In this document: in pieces, positions 14,886 through 23,407 of the stretch
Numbering within the stretch: position 1 is the first letter of the stretch
Layout: each line of letters opens with the position of its first letter
Source: CAWATZ01 sp963784995
GTDB taxonomy: Bacteria > Planctomycetota > Planctomycetia > Gemmatales > Gemmataceae
Reading direction: 5' to 3'
NCBI GenBank assembly: GCA_963784995.1
Contig: CAWATZ010000003.1
Coordinates: 1,922,001-1,986,000 of the forward strand
Length of the DNA stretch: 64,000 bases
Notes under the pieces: generated by a model
Told to the model about the DNA's origin: nothing
Database searches by the model: none
The model's input: the letters and a program-made list of their open reading frames with translations, nothing else
Position numbers and translations under genes: made by a program

Positions 14886-16703
14886 ATGTCCACCCTGAAC
14901 TCTGGCTCCGCTACCCTGATCGGCGTCGGCTTCGACACCGCACGCTACGGTCACCACGTCACCTTCTTGCGGGCCGACTTGCAACCGGCCTGCCCGCCCT
15001 TTGATTTCCCCGAGTCCCGCGCTGGCTACGACCGCGTCGCCGCTCAGTTCGACGACCTGCGCCGCCGCTGGCCCGACGTCCATTTCCACATCCGCCTCGA
15101 CGTGGCCGGCCAATATGCCGCCAACCTCGAGGCCTTCCTGCGGACCTTGCCTGGCAACAGCACCCTCAGCGTCGGCGAACCGGGACGCAATGCCAGCTAC
15201 CGAAAGGCCCTTTTCCCCAAACGCAAGGCCGACCCCGTCGAGAGCCTCTGCGCTGCCCGTTTCGCCGTGCGCGAGCTGCCCGCAGCGGTGCCAGAGCGGC
15301 CTCAGGCTCTGCAGCAACTGCGTGAGATCGTGGCTCGACTGCAAACGCAAGTGCGGCAGAGCACCCGGCTGACCAATCAATTGCACAACCTGCTGGCGCG
15401 TGTCTTCCCCGAGTTGGCCACCCTGGCCAAGGACCTGCAAGCGCAGTGGGTCTTGGGCCTGCTGCAGCGCTATCCGACACCGGCACAACTGGGGCGTGCC
15501 CACTTGAATACCTTGAGCGCTCTGCCCCATGTTTCTGCCGAGTTGGCCCAGGCACTGCGGCAGGCGGCACGCAGCAGCGTGGCCAGTTGCACTGGTGCCG
15601 TGGCCGAGCAACTGGTCAGGCAACTGGTCGGGCAGTTGGCTGACTGCCTGGCCCAGGAAGAGCAACTGCACCAGTTGATGACCAGCACCTACCGGCAACT
15701 GCCCGTGCCCAACCATCTGGAATCGATCCCTGGGATCGGTCCAGCCACGGCCGCTGTGCTGACTGCCACCGTGGTGGACATCAAGCTGTTCGCCACGCCG
15801 GACCGCCTGGTCGGTTACTTCGGCATCTTTCCGGAGGAGGAGGCCTCCGGCTGCGACCGGGACGGTACACCCAAGACGGGCAGGCAGCAACGCATGTCAC
15901 GCAAGGGCAATGACTTGGTACGCAAACACCTCTGGCAAGCGGCGTTGTCGGCCATCCGCTGGAACCCGGCGGTGCGTGCCTTGCACCAGCGCTTGCATGG
16001 GCGGGGTGTCCGTGGGGATGTGGTGGTGGGCCACTGCATGCGGAAGCTGCTGCACCTGGTTCACGCCATCTGGCGGACCGGCCAGCCGTTTGATCCAGAC
16101 TACTATCCCTGGGCAGGGACAGCAACGCCACAAGCAAGCGTCGAGCCAGCGCTGCCAGGCCAATCGGGATCGACCCAGGAGGCCGCAGTCAGCACGGCCG
16201 AAGAAGGAGTGGTAGCGGAGCAAGCTGCTGGCCACAAGCAGCAAGGAAGTCCTGCACAGACAGTGGTCACAGCAGCTAAAGCCACGATACCGCAAGAGCC
16301 GCCACCGGGCAAGGCAACTGCGGTGCCAGCCGAGCCCAGAGCAGGGGCCGAGGGTGCAGCGGGTAGGGGGAGTATCGATTATGCGGCGCTGCGTGCGCAG
16401 GTGAGCATGACAGCGGCATTGCGTGCGTTGGACTGGTTGGAGCGGTTGTCTGGGCCAGACCCGCAGCGACGTGGTCCGTGCCCCATCCATGACAGCCAGC
16501 AGCGGCGGCACCGCTCCTTCTCGGTCCACCTGGACAAGGGCGTCTTCCAGTGTTTCCACGCCGGCTGCGGGGCGCACGGCAATGTGCTGGACTTGTGGTC
16601 GGCGGTGCGTGGCTTGCCGTTGTACGAGGCGGCGCAGGACCTGGCGCAGACGCTGGGCATCGCTCTGCCACAAACGCCCGGCACAGAGAAGAGGAACCCG
16701 TAA
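14886..16703 (+). CDS. IS110-family transposase fused to a CHC2 (DnaG-type) zinc finger domain
   Basis: A 605-residue protein beginning at ATG 14886, seven bases after GAGGAA. Residues about 5-165 are the DEDD (RuvC-like) transposase domain: GVGFDTARYGHHVTFL, RLDVAGQYAANLEAFL, and KRKADPVESLCAARFAV. A central helical region follows, then the Transposase_20 domain at about 280-380: LESIPGIGPATAAVLTA, LVGYFGIFPEEE, and MSRKGNDLVRKHLWQAALS, which carries the serine expected for this serine-type recombinase. After a Gln/Ala/Pro-rich linker (about 410-500) comes a second module: GPCPIHDS, FSVHLDKGVFQCFHAGCGAHGN and VLDLWSAVRGLPLYEAAQDLA. This matches the CHC2 zinc finger of DnaG primase (CPxH...CxxxxCG). 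IS110 transposases are normally 300-450 residues and lack this tail. Confidence 0.9.
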   Translation: MSTLNSGSATLIGVGFDTARYGHHVTFLRADLQPACPPFDFPESRAGYDRVAAQFDDLRRRWPDVHFHIRLDVAGQYAANLEAFLRTLPGNSTLSVGEPGRNASYRKALFPKRKADPVESLCAARFAVRELPAAVPERPQALQQLREIVARLQTQVRQSTRLTNQLHNLLARVFPELATLAKDLQAQWVLGLLQRYPTPAQLGRAHLNTLSALPHVSAELAQALRQAARSSVASCTGAVAEQLVRQLVGQLADCLAQEEQLHQLMTSTYRQLPVPNHLESIPGIGPATAAVLTATVVDIKLFATPDRLVGYFGIFPEEEASGCDRDGTPKTGRQQRMSRKGNDLVRKHLWQAALSAIRWNPAVRALHQRLHGRGVRGDVVVGHCMRKLLHLVHAIWRTGQPFDPDYYPWAGTATPQASVEPALPGQSGSTQEAAVSTAEEGVVAEQAAGHKQQGSPAQTVVTAAKATIPQEPPPGKATAVPAEPRAGAEGAAGRGSIDYAALRAQVSMTAALRALDWLERLSGPDPQRRGPCPIHDSQQRRHRSFSVHLDKGVFQCFHAGCGAHGNVLDLWSAVRGLPLYEAAQDLAQTLGIALPQTPGTEKRNP

Positions 16704-17052
16704 AGGGAACCCGTGGAGCGGACGGAAGGTCAGCGGCCAAAGGCAATCGGCAGACGACAAACAGCCAAGAACCCTCGAACCCGGAAACACCATGCGAACA
16801 CAACGGAAAAACGGGCGTTATCACGCCAAACGCCCCTTGACTTTGAACGTTGCATCTGCCACCTGCCAGGGTATTCGGGCGGTCCCCCCGCACTGACAAG
16901 CCAGCAATAATTACTTAGTTTACAAACCTGGTTGAGTTTACCGTGCGATTGGTCCGGGATCAAGCTCAACTGGGAGGAATTGTATCTGGATGTCGGGAAA
17001 CCAGGGCACGCCGGCCCCGCCCCGCAAGCAACACGAGGCCAGCTTCCCGCTG
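16704..17052. other. Non-coding stretch after the transposase
   Basis: About 350 bp without a credible gene on either strand. The first ~230 bp are purine-rich and may be the right end of the IS110 element. It includes an A/T-rich patch at about 16905-16935 unlike the surrounding sequence. The last ~60 bp run into the 3' end of the DinB-like gene (stop at 17053). No strong hairpin or terminator was seen. Confidence 0.5.
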
Positions 17053-17559
17053 TCACCCTCCTTGCGGTTGCGGCACCTGCTCCTTGGCCCAGAAAATCAG
17101 ATCGGTCTCGGGCTGCTGGATGCCGAACCGTTTGAGCTTGGCCGCGACCTGGCCGCGGTGGTAGGTGGTGTGGTTGACGACGTGCCGCAGCACGACCCAC
17201 GGCGGCATCACGATCGTTCTGCCCCGCCGGGTGAACGTCCGCGGCGTGGCCAGCAGGTCCGGAGTGAGCCTGGGCAGCAGGGCATCGAAGGTCCGGTAGG
17301 CCCGCTCCAGAAGGGCAGCCGCGGCATCGACCGTGGCCACCTCCGCTTCGGTCAGGAAGGTCTGATCCGGGTCTTCGGCCAGGGTGCGGAGCCACCCGTC
17401 GGTCGCGGCCGCCACGTGCCAGACCGTGAACCGGACAGAGGACCAGCCGGGAACCGGCTCGGCGGCGTACTGTTCCGGGGTGAGCTGCCGGCAAGCGTCG
17501 AGCATCTTGCCGTTGGCCCAACGATTGAAGGCGAAAAGCGAAGCGAAGTCGTCGTGCAT
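17053..17559 (-). CDS. DinB/YfiT-like four-helix putative metalloenzyme
   Basis: A 168-residue protein starting at ATG 17559 (MHDDFASLFAFNRWANGKML). The DinB-like fold binds one metal ion through three histidines. Candidate ligands are visible in FTVWHVAAATDGWL (about residue 48) and in LRHVVNHTTYHRGQVAAKL (about residues 125-135, HxxNHxxxHRGQ). Length and motif spacing fit the family. Members act as thiol-dependent transferases or hydrolases in stress or detoxification in other bacteria, but the substrate here is unknown. It is likely monocistronic: the IS110 element lies downstream and a divergent toxin-antitoxin pair upstream. Confidence 0.88.
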   Translation of the reverse strand: MHDDFASLFAFNRWANGKMLDACRQLTPEQYAAEPVPGWSSVRFTVWHVAAATDGWLRTLAEDPDQTFLTEAEVATVDAAAALLERAYRTFDALLPRLTPDLLATPRTFTRRGRTIVMPPWVVLRHVVNHTTYHRGQVAAKLKRFGIQQPETDLIFWAKEQVPQPQGG

Positions 17560-17782
17560 GGGGTTCCTCCTTGGCTGGGATTGGGTGATTATACGAATGT
17601 CCAGGAAGAATTGTCCAGGTCGCGTTTTCCTTCAACAACAACGGGGAGGATGGACAGGGAGGGCAATTTCGGCACAGCCCATGCCCGAATTGGACGGAGT
17701 GATTCTTGTCCAGGCTGCATTACAATGAAGGTGCGCGAGGGTGGCTTTCTGCCCCGGATCGCGGCAGACTTGCTCCCTTGGC

Positions 17783-17799
17783 ACCTTGTTTCACAAGGT
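17783..17799. promoter_or_regulatory. Short inverted repeat before the antitoxin gene, possible operator
   Basis: ACCTTG (17783-17788) and CAAGGT (17794-17799) pair around TTTCA, 21 bases before the antitoxin ATG. Antitoxins often bind such a site to repress their own operon. The six-base arms are short, so this could be chance. A TACAAT at 17721-17726 could be a -10 element, but no good -35 is seen at normal spacing. Confidence 0.25.
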
Positions 17800-17820
17800 C
17801 TTCAGCGGAAGGAGGCAACC

Positions 17821-18135
17821 ATGAGCAGGATTCTGGTCAAGGGGATTGTCCGGAACGGGCGGGTCGAGGTTGAAGAGCCGATCAATCTGCCGGATGGGTC
17901 GGAAGTGACCATCACCGGCTACCCCAACGGTAAGTTTGTCGGACTTCCCGACAACGGCGACCCGATGTCGCCGGATGAGATCGCGGCCACGCTCGAAGCG
18001 ATGGACAGGATCGAGCCATTGGACATGACAGACGAGGAACGAGCGGCCTGGGAAGCCGAGCGCCAGGCCCGCAAGGAATGGGAAAAGGCACAATTCACGG
18101 AAAACGCCGAGAAACTGCGGAGAATGTGGGAATGA
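17821..18135 (+). CDS. Antitoxin-like small protein (partner of the PIN toxin)
   Basis: A 104-residue protein (MSRILVKGIVRNGRVEVEEP) starting at ATG 17821 after a strong GGAAGGAGG site. The N-terminal ~45 residues look like a small beta barrel (GIVRNGRVEVEEPINLPDGSEVTITG), as in DUF104/AbrB-like antitoxins. The charged C-terminal half (EERAAWEAERQARKEWEKAQ) is helical and suits toxin wrapping. Its stop overlaps the toxin start as ATGA (18132-18135), which implies coupled translation. The gene pair order (antitoxin first) is normal for type II toxin-antitoxin systems. The exact antitoxin family is not settled. Confidence 0.8.
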   Translation: MSRILVKGIVRNGRVEVEEPINLPDGSEVTITGYPNGKFVGLPDNGDPMSPDEIAATLEAMDRIEPLDMTDEERAAWEAERQARKEWEKAQFTENAEKLRRMWE

Positions 18136-18557
18136 CCCGATTCTTGCTCGATAGCGGCATCGCCAGCGATTACGTCAACCGGCGCCGCGGGGTGCATGAG
18201 CGGCGCGGGACGAGGTGGCGCAAAGGCAACCGGATTGGCATCGGTGTGCCCGTCCTGGCCGAATTAGCGGCCGGTATCGAGAACAGTGCCAGCCGCGAAC
18301 GAAACATGCGGAGCTTGCGCGCCGTGCTGGCGGCCTTGAAATTGTGGCCGTTCGACGAAGATGCCGCGTTCGAGTACGGCCGCATCCACGCCGAACTGCT
18401 TCGCATCGGCCGACCGATGCAGGTCGTGGACATGATGATTGCTGCCATCGCCTTCACGCTCGGCAATTGCACTGTGGTCACGAAAGACAGTGACCTCGCT
18501 GCAATTCCAGGGCTGAAGGTGGAAAACTGGGCCGAGCCGGAAGGTGCCAAGCCATGA
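18132..18557 (+). CDS. PIN-domain ribonuclease toxin (VapC-like)
   Basis: A 141-residue PIN domain protein (MTRFLLDSGIASDYVNRR). Members cut specific RNAs (tRNA or rRNA) and stop growth when free of antitoxin. The four acidic metal-binding positions are present: Asp in FLLDSGIAS, Glu in PVLAELAAGI, Asp in MQVVDMMIAAIA, and Asp in VVTKDSDLAAIPGLKVENW. The last of these is the classic VapC C-terminal motif. The start at 18132 overlaps the antitoxin stop. An earlier in-frame codon at 18078 is inside the antitoxin gene and is not used. All catalytic residues are intact, so the toxin appears functional. Confidence 0.9.
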   Translation: MTRFLLDSGIASDYVNRRRGVHERRGTRWRKGNRIGIGVPVLAELAAGIENSASRERNMRSLRAVLAALKLWPFDEDAAFEYGRIHAELLRIGRPMQVVDMMIAAIAFTLGNCTVVTKDSDLAAIPGLKVENWAEPEGAKP

Positions 18558-18592
18558 CCAAGATGCTTGTCGAGGGTCCGCAATGCACTCGC

Positions 18593-18623
18593 GTAAATCT
18601 GTCGCAGGCTGCGACAGATTTAC
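18593..18623. repeat. 15-bp perfect inverted repeat, one-base loop
   Basis: GTAAATCTGTCGCAG (18593-18607) and its exact complement (18609-18623) meet almost head to head. It lies 36 bp past the toxin stop and 11 bp past the end of the convergent exonuclease-like pseudogene. It could act as a shared hairpin between the two, but no T-run follows on either side. Confidence 0.85.
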
Positions 18624-18633
18624 CCGCGGATCT

Positions 18634-20146
18634 TCATCGAGATGAAGTGTATCGGCCGGCCCAGTCAACAGAAGGTTGGCGCGACCGCCAACCCAGCAAA
18701 GCCGCCAGAAACAGCAACCAACCCATGCCTGCTGCCAGGGCGATCCCCACCAGCAGCTTCCAGGTTCGGGTGGCTTTCTGGTGGACCGCAGTCAGTTTCT
18801 GCTCCAACCGCGTCCGTTCCTTCTCGTTTGCTCCTGCGTCCCTTGCAGGGCGGAAACGTGCTTTCTCAGTTCGGCGACGGTTTCCTTGGTGGCCCGCACC
18901 GTCGGCCTGATCAGCTCGATCTCGTTGCTTCTCTGTTCGGCTTCACGCCGGCCTTGCTCAATCTGCTGCTGGAAAGTCTCCTCACGCAAACGTGCCGCTT
19001 CGAGTTGTTCCAGCAGCCGCTGTTGCTGGGCGAGCTCGGCTGGGTTTTCTGCCTCCTGCAGGGCTTTTGCGAGCTGCTCTGCTTGCTGGAGTGCCGCCCC
19101 TTCGCGTGCCCGTCTGATCTCCAGCTGCTGGAGGATTTGCTGTTGCTGGGCCAGGAGTCTGGTCTCCGTCTCCCGACGAGCGGAGGCCCGCGCGCTCCAG
19201 GTGCTGGGCCAAAGTGCCATTGGTCTCTTCCAGCCCCTGAATTCGCTCCTGGAAGGTACGGGTTTCGTGAAGCATTGGGGTCTCCTCCACCTGTGCAAGT
19301 GAGCACGCTTTTGCTCGATGGCTGTCCGCAGCCAGACACCGCAGGCCGTGGGGGTGGGAAAGGAATGGTCCGCGACCGGTCGAGGACCAGGGCGTTTGTG
19401 GCGTGACCCAATGCCGTGGCCGTGGGCGTCGGGGTCTGCACGACAGCTTCGATCAGCTCGTCGTCATCCATCGCGGGCACCTCGTGCCTGCTGCCCCGGG
19501 TCAGAACGATCAGGTTGGCGTCGGTTGCTTCGCGCACGGCGAGAGCACTCGGTCGGGCTGTCATTGACACTCCCCTGACGATCAGGTCAATGGCCTCTTC
19601 GGCCTCCCGCAGTTGCGCCCGAATGTCAGCGATTGCAACAGACGTTACCCCGGTGATCACCATGATGCGCGGTCGCTCGGGCAGCATGCCCACGGGCGAT
19701 GTTTCGCTTGGTACGACCAATTGCGTTCTCCCAGCGCTTTTCCAGCTCCTGATGCGTCGGGCCGCGGCCACCGCCCAGCTCCCTGGCAGAGTCAATTCGG
19801 AACTCTGGTCCGATCTTGCTGTTGAGTCCGACGCGCAGGGAGATCAATCCGGTGACCAAGGCTTCGACCTTCCAGGGCATGCGTCCACCTGAGACTCGGC
19901 TATGCTCGCCTCCATCATGTCCCGGCCTACCACGTCCCGCAGCTCACAATAAACCCGGCCCGAATACACCTTTCGGGTCGCCGGAGGGATGGGGATCGCC
20001 CGGATCGTGACCGGCTCGACGGCCGCATCGTTGAGCCGGTTGATTCGTGCCGCCAGCGCAGCCAGGAACGTACCAAGCGTGAGGGGCTGTCCGAGACCGG
20101 TGTCCGGGAGAGAAGGTGATGCAGTAGGGGCTACTTTCGGCGGCAT
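18634..20146 (-). pseudogene. Frame-disrupted exonuclease VII large subunit-like gene with coiled coil and C-terminal membrane anchor
   Basis: One protein can be rebuilt by joining frames from ATG 20146 to TGA 18634. The N-terminus (MPPKVAPTASPSLPDTGLG, then SGRVYCELRDVVGRDMMEAS) resembles the OB-fold of XseA. After a frame change near 19880 comes EALVTGLISLRVGLNSKIG. After another near 19700 comes the core: PERPRIMVITGVTSVAIADI, NLIVLTRGSRHEVPAMDDDE, QTPTPTATALGHATNALVLD. These correspond to XseA's GVITSxTGAA, ARGGGSxEDL and SAVGHETD motifs. Further shifts near 19380, 19230 and 18830 lead through TPTACGVWLRTAIEQKR, a long Gln/Glu coiled coil, and the membrane segment LLVGIALAAGMGWLLFLAAL. 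About five frameshifts imply a dead gene or local sequence errors. A membrane anchor is not normal for XseA, and no xseB was seen. Confidence 0.65.
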
Positions 20147-20189
20147 GATGCAGCGATCCGAGAAAGATCGAAGGAAACGAATGAATATC

Positions 20190-20732
20190 CTATTCCGCAA
20201 TACCTCCGCTGTCCACAGAAGGCTGACCCGAGGAGCCCTGGGGGGGCAAGACCGGCTCGTAATCGTCCTTTCTGGTATAGGCGATCTGCAAGAGTTCCTT
20301 GTTCTCGACTGTGTCCCTGACACTGAGGCAGTACCTGACTTTCTCCTGACTGATCTCGGTCACAGCGATGCGTTTGCCATCGGCCGAGAAGGCCATGCCG
20401 GCCCCGCTGTCAACTCCCCAGGTGGAGAAGCCGCATCCCAGTCCCGCCAGTCGCCGGCCCGTCCTGATCTCGAACCTCTCGACGTTTGAAAATTCGGTGG
20501 TGATTGCCAGGATCGAGCCATCCGGGGAAAGGGTCATGGTTCTGGGTTCAGACATCATCCGCCAGCGTTTGCTCCCGAGCCGGGCCACGGCCCCCGCTGG
20601 AAGCACGTCCCAGTCCTGGTCGATCCGCAGCGACGGAAGTTGCCAGGGAGGGTCGGCGTTCAGCAGAAGCGGAACGGGGAGAAGCAACGAGGCAACAACG
20701 AGAAGCGCAGGTTTCAAGGGACGCCTCCTCAT
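20190..20732 (-). CDS. Short secreted WD40-type protein, probably a truncated paralogue
   Basis: A 180-residue frame starting at ATG 20732 with a signal peptide (LKPALLVVASLLLPVPLLLN). It continues with DWDVLPAGAVARLGSKRW, LSPDGSILAITTEFS and FSADGKRIAVTEIS, i.e. two propeller strands, then ends in GQPSVDSGGIAE. The first ~100 residues align with the start of the broken WD40 gene just upstream (LPMGAIARMGSVRFHQPSE). It therefore looks like the remnant N-terminal part of a longer WD40 protein. Two blades cannot form a propeller, so function is doubtful. It starts 8 bp after the stop of the upstream gene. Confidence 0.55.
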   Translation of the reverse strand: MRRRPLKPALLVVASLLLPVPLLLNADPPWQLPSLRIDQDWDVLPAGAVARLGSKRWRMMSEPRTMTLSPDGSILAITTEFSNVERFEIRTGRRLAGLGCGFSTWGVDSGAGMAFSADGKRIAVTEISQEKVRYCLSVRDTVENKELLQIAYTRKDDYEPVLPPQGSSGQPSVDSGGIAE

Positions 20733-20739
20733 CTGGGTG

Positions 20740-23349
20740 TCAGCCGCTGCACGCGAACCTTTGCCTCGGCGGAGATTCGCGCCGCAGGCGCTCCCGGGCC
20801 AGCCCGTCCAGCACCCGTCGCGCCTCGTGACTACCGATCTGTTCCAGAACGGTGAGGGCCCTCACCGTCAGCACGTGCCTGGGCGAGAGGTCCGTCGCGG
20901 ATTCCAGCAACGCTTCCAGCCGCTTCCGCACCTCCAGGGGCGGCCTGGTCTCCAGGGCTTTGCGGAGATCAAGCTCCGCCAGTTCCCCCAGAGCCTCCAG
21001 TCGCCTATAGGCGTTCTCGCGGGTCTCGAACGTGTCACTGTCCAGATCAGCGATGAGCGAGCGGACCTGCTTGGGTTCCGCGGCGACTGCCGGCATGAGA
21101 TGCTCACCAATCAGCCGCACGGCGGCCTCCGGGTACAGGATCAGCTTGCCTCCGGCCTGGTGGGCAGCCACAGCGTCGGTGCCGGAAAGGTCGGTCCACC
21201 AACCGTGCAGTTGCTTGGCGGTCGCGTTGCCGGCGGGGGCTGCCGCCTTCCGGGCCGGCGTCTTCCAGATCAGGATGGAGTGATCGGCGCTGCCCGTGGC
21301 CAAGGTTTTGCCGTCGGGGGCAAACGCGATGCAATGCACCGTCGCCAGGTGGCCGGAGAGCTTGCTTTGCTTTTCGCCGGTCCGCGTGTCCCAGAAGCTG
21401 ATGCTGGAACCATACCAGGCACCGCCGAAGCGGCCTTCCCGGGCGCCGCCGTCGTCGGCCGCGAGGAGCCGGCCGTCGGGAGAAAAGGCCAGCGCCTGCG
21501 CCTGGGCCCCCTTGATTCTGAGGACTTCTTTTCCGGAAATGCTCTCCCAGAGCCGCAGTGAAGGGTCGCTGCACGAGACGCGAATCGCCCAGGTTGACAG
21601 GATCTGGCTGGAGGCGAACAGCGTGCCGTCGCGGGAGGCCGCGACCGAGGAAATGGCAAACCGCGTGTTGTCTTCCCAGGTCGCTCGCAAAGGAAGGGTA
21701 CGGAGCGACTTGCCCGTGGACAGGTTCCCCAGGTAGAGTGCTTCGGGGGCCGGTTCCTCGCCCAGCCAGGCGGTCGCTGGCGGTCAGGACGGATCGCGGA
21801 TGCGAGACCAGGACCGGAAAGAGGGAACGCTCGTGAGCAAGCATCAGGCGCTGAAACTCCTTGTTGTCCCTCCAGTTCCAGGACGCAACCATTCCATTTG
21901 TTCCCACGGAAGTGAGGGTCTTGCCGTCAACAGAAAAAGCGACAGAACCACTGTTGTTCAGTCTCCCCGCCTTGCCAGGCGGATGCTCCAGCCTCGCGAG
22001 CTGCCGGCCGGTGACGACGTCCCAAACCCGCGTCGTGCCGTCGGAACTGGTGGAAGCCAGCCTCTTGCCATCCGGAGCGAACGCGACCGCAAACACTGCG
22101 CCGTATGGCCGGCGAGCCGATGCCGCTCCTTGCCGGTGGCCGCATCCCAGACGCGAACGGTCCCGTCCTCGCCAGCCGAGGCCAGGAGTTTGCCGTCCGG
22201 AGTAAAGGCCAGGTGACGGACCACGTCCTCGTGGCCGGCGTAGGGACGGACTTCCTTTCCGGTGGCCACATCCCAGAGGCGGATCCAGCCTTCTGCTGCC
22301 AGTGGCCGGTGATCAGGGCCAGACGCTGACCGTCCGGGGAGAGGCCGGCAAGCCGAGAACCCTGCCCCAAGTGTCCCGAAAAGCGGCGGATCTGCTTGCC
22401 CGTGGCGGCGTCCCACAGAGCAAGCACGTGATCCTTGTCGAACGCCACAACGGCCTTGCTGTCGGGCGTGATGGCCATGGGCGCACCCTTGGCCGGGATG
22501 CGGCAAATGGTCTGTCCCGTGGCAATGGCGACGACGCAAACCCCATTATCGTCGAAGGCGACGAACTCGCCATTGGGTGCGAAAGCGACCTCGTTCCTGA
22601 TGCACTTGACCTGGGCGAGTTTCTTCCTTGTGGCCATGTCCCAGACACAAATGGTGGAGGGAAGGACCTTATTGCGCGGTTTGATACTGTCCTCCGGGCG
22701 GACCAGAACACAACCGTTTGCCATCGGCGCTGAACGCCAGGTCATGGAGGCTCACGCCGTAACCGGCGAATGGAGCCAGCTCCCGGCCGGTTTCGACTTC
22801 CCAGACGCGGATCGGGTTGTCGTCTTTCCATTCCAGGCTGCCCACGGCAAGAACTTTGCCGTCGGGAGAGAACGCACAGGAGAGGATCTCGTGTTCGCCG
22901 CCGAACGTCCGGAGGAGTTTGCCGGACTGGACGTTGTACAGATCCACACAGCTGCTGAAGTTCAAAGCCAAGGTGTGGCCATCCGGGCTGAAACGGATGC
23001 TTCGCAGGGAAGCCTGAGAAGAGTCGCGAGCGACCGGGAAGCGCAGCAGTTCCTTTCCCGTGTCCCGGTCCCAGAGCCGGGCGACGTCGCTTGGTTCCTT
23101 CATCCCCAACAACGAGAAGAGTTTTGCTGTCAGGAGCAAAGGCCAGGTCAAGGATTTCGGAGGGCTGATGGAACCGCACCGAGCCCATGCGGGCGATGGC
23201 GCCCATCGGGAGTGGGTCGCCGTACAGGTCCAGGTTCGCCGGCCTGGCGGGTGGTCCTGTCCGAACACGAGAGGGGAACCCGTCGCCAACCACAGCACGA
23301 CCAGAAGGCACGAGCAACAACAAACGGTACGGCCCAGGTAGGGATTCAT
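20740..23349 (-). pseudogene. Frame-disrupted secreted WD40 propeller protein with C-terminal HEAT-like region
   Basis: Joined frames give a protein of about 865 residues. It begins at ATG 23349 after an AGGA site, with a signal peptide (MNPYLGRTVCCCSCLLVVLW), and contains about ten WD blades (AFSPDGKVLAVGSLEWKDD, FTPDGKLLASAGEDGTVRVW, AFAPDGKRLASTSSDGTTRV, AFAPDGKTLATGSADHSILI). The end is helical HEAT-like repeats (VRSLIADLDSDTFETRENAY, RLEALGELAELDLRKALETR, LTVLEQIGSHEARRVLDGLA), a fusion frequent in Gemmata-type planctomycetes. Reading frame changes occur near 23260, 23110, 22720, 22300, 22100 and 21770, each recoverable by one base. With this many shifts no full protein is made from the sequence as given. 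It may be true decay or a stretch of indel errors. Confidence 0.7.
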
Positions 23350-23407
23350 CTGCAAGTCCTTTTCGCATGGTCCCATGGTCAAAGAAAAACAGGGCGGCAA
23401 GAAACAG

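Larger units (their letters stand above)
14500..16940 (+). mobile_element. IS110-family insertion element (boundaries approximate)
   Basis: The element is defined by the transposase at 14886-16703 with non-coding DNA on both sides. Elements of this family lack long terminal inverted repeats and usually make no clear target duplication, so the ends cannot be fixed from one copy. The left limit is set at the receiver-protein gene. The right limit is set in the non-coding DNA before the DinB-like gene, where a local A/T-rich stretch (AATAATTACTTAGTTTACAAAC near 16906) interrupts the high-GC background. Confidence 0.55.

Noticed and set aside
16990..17820. Upstream part of the long plus frame ending at 18135
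   Set aside because: Antisense to the DinB-like gene; only the part after ATG 17821 is the antitoxin.
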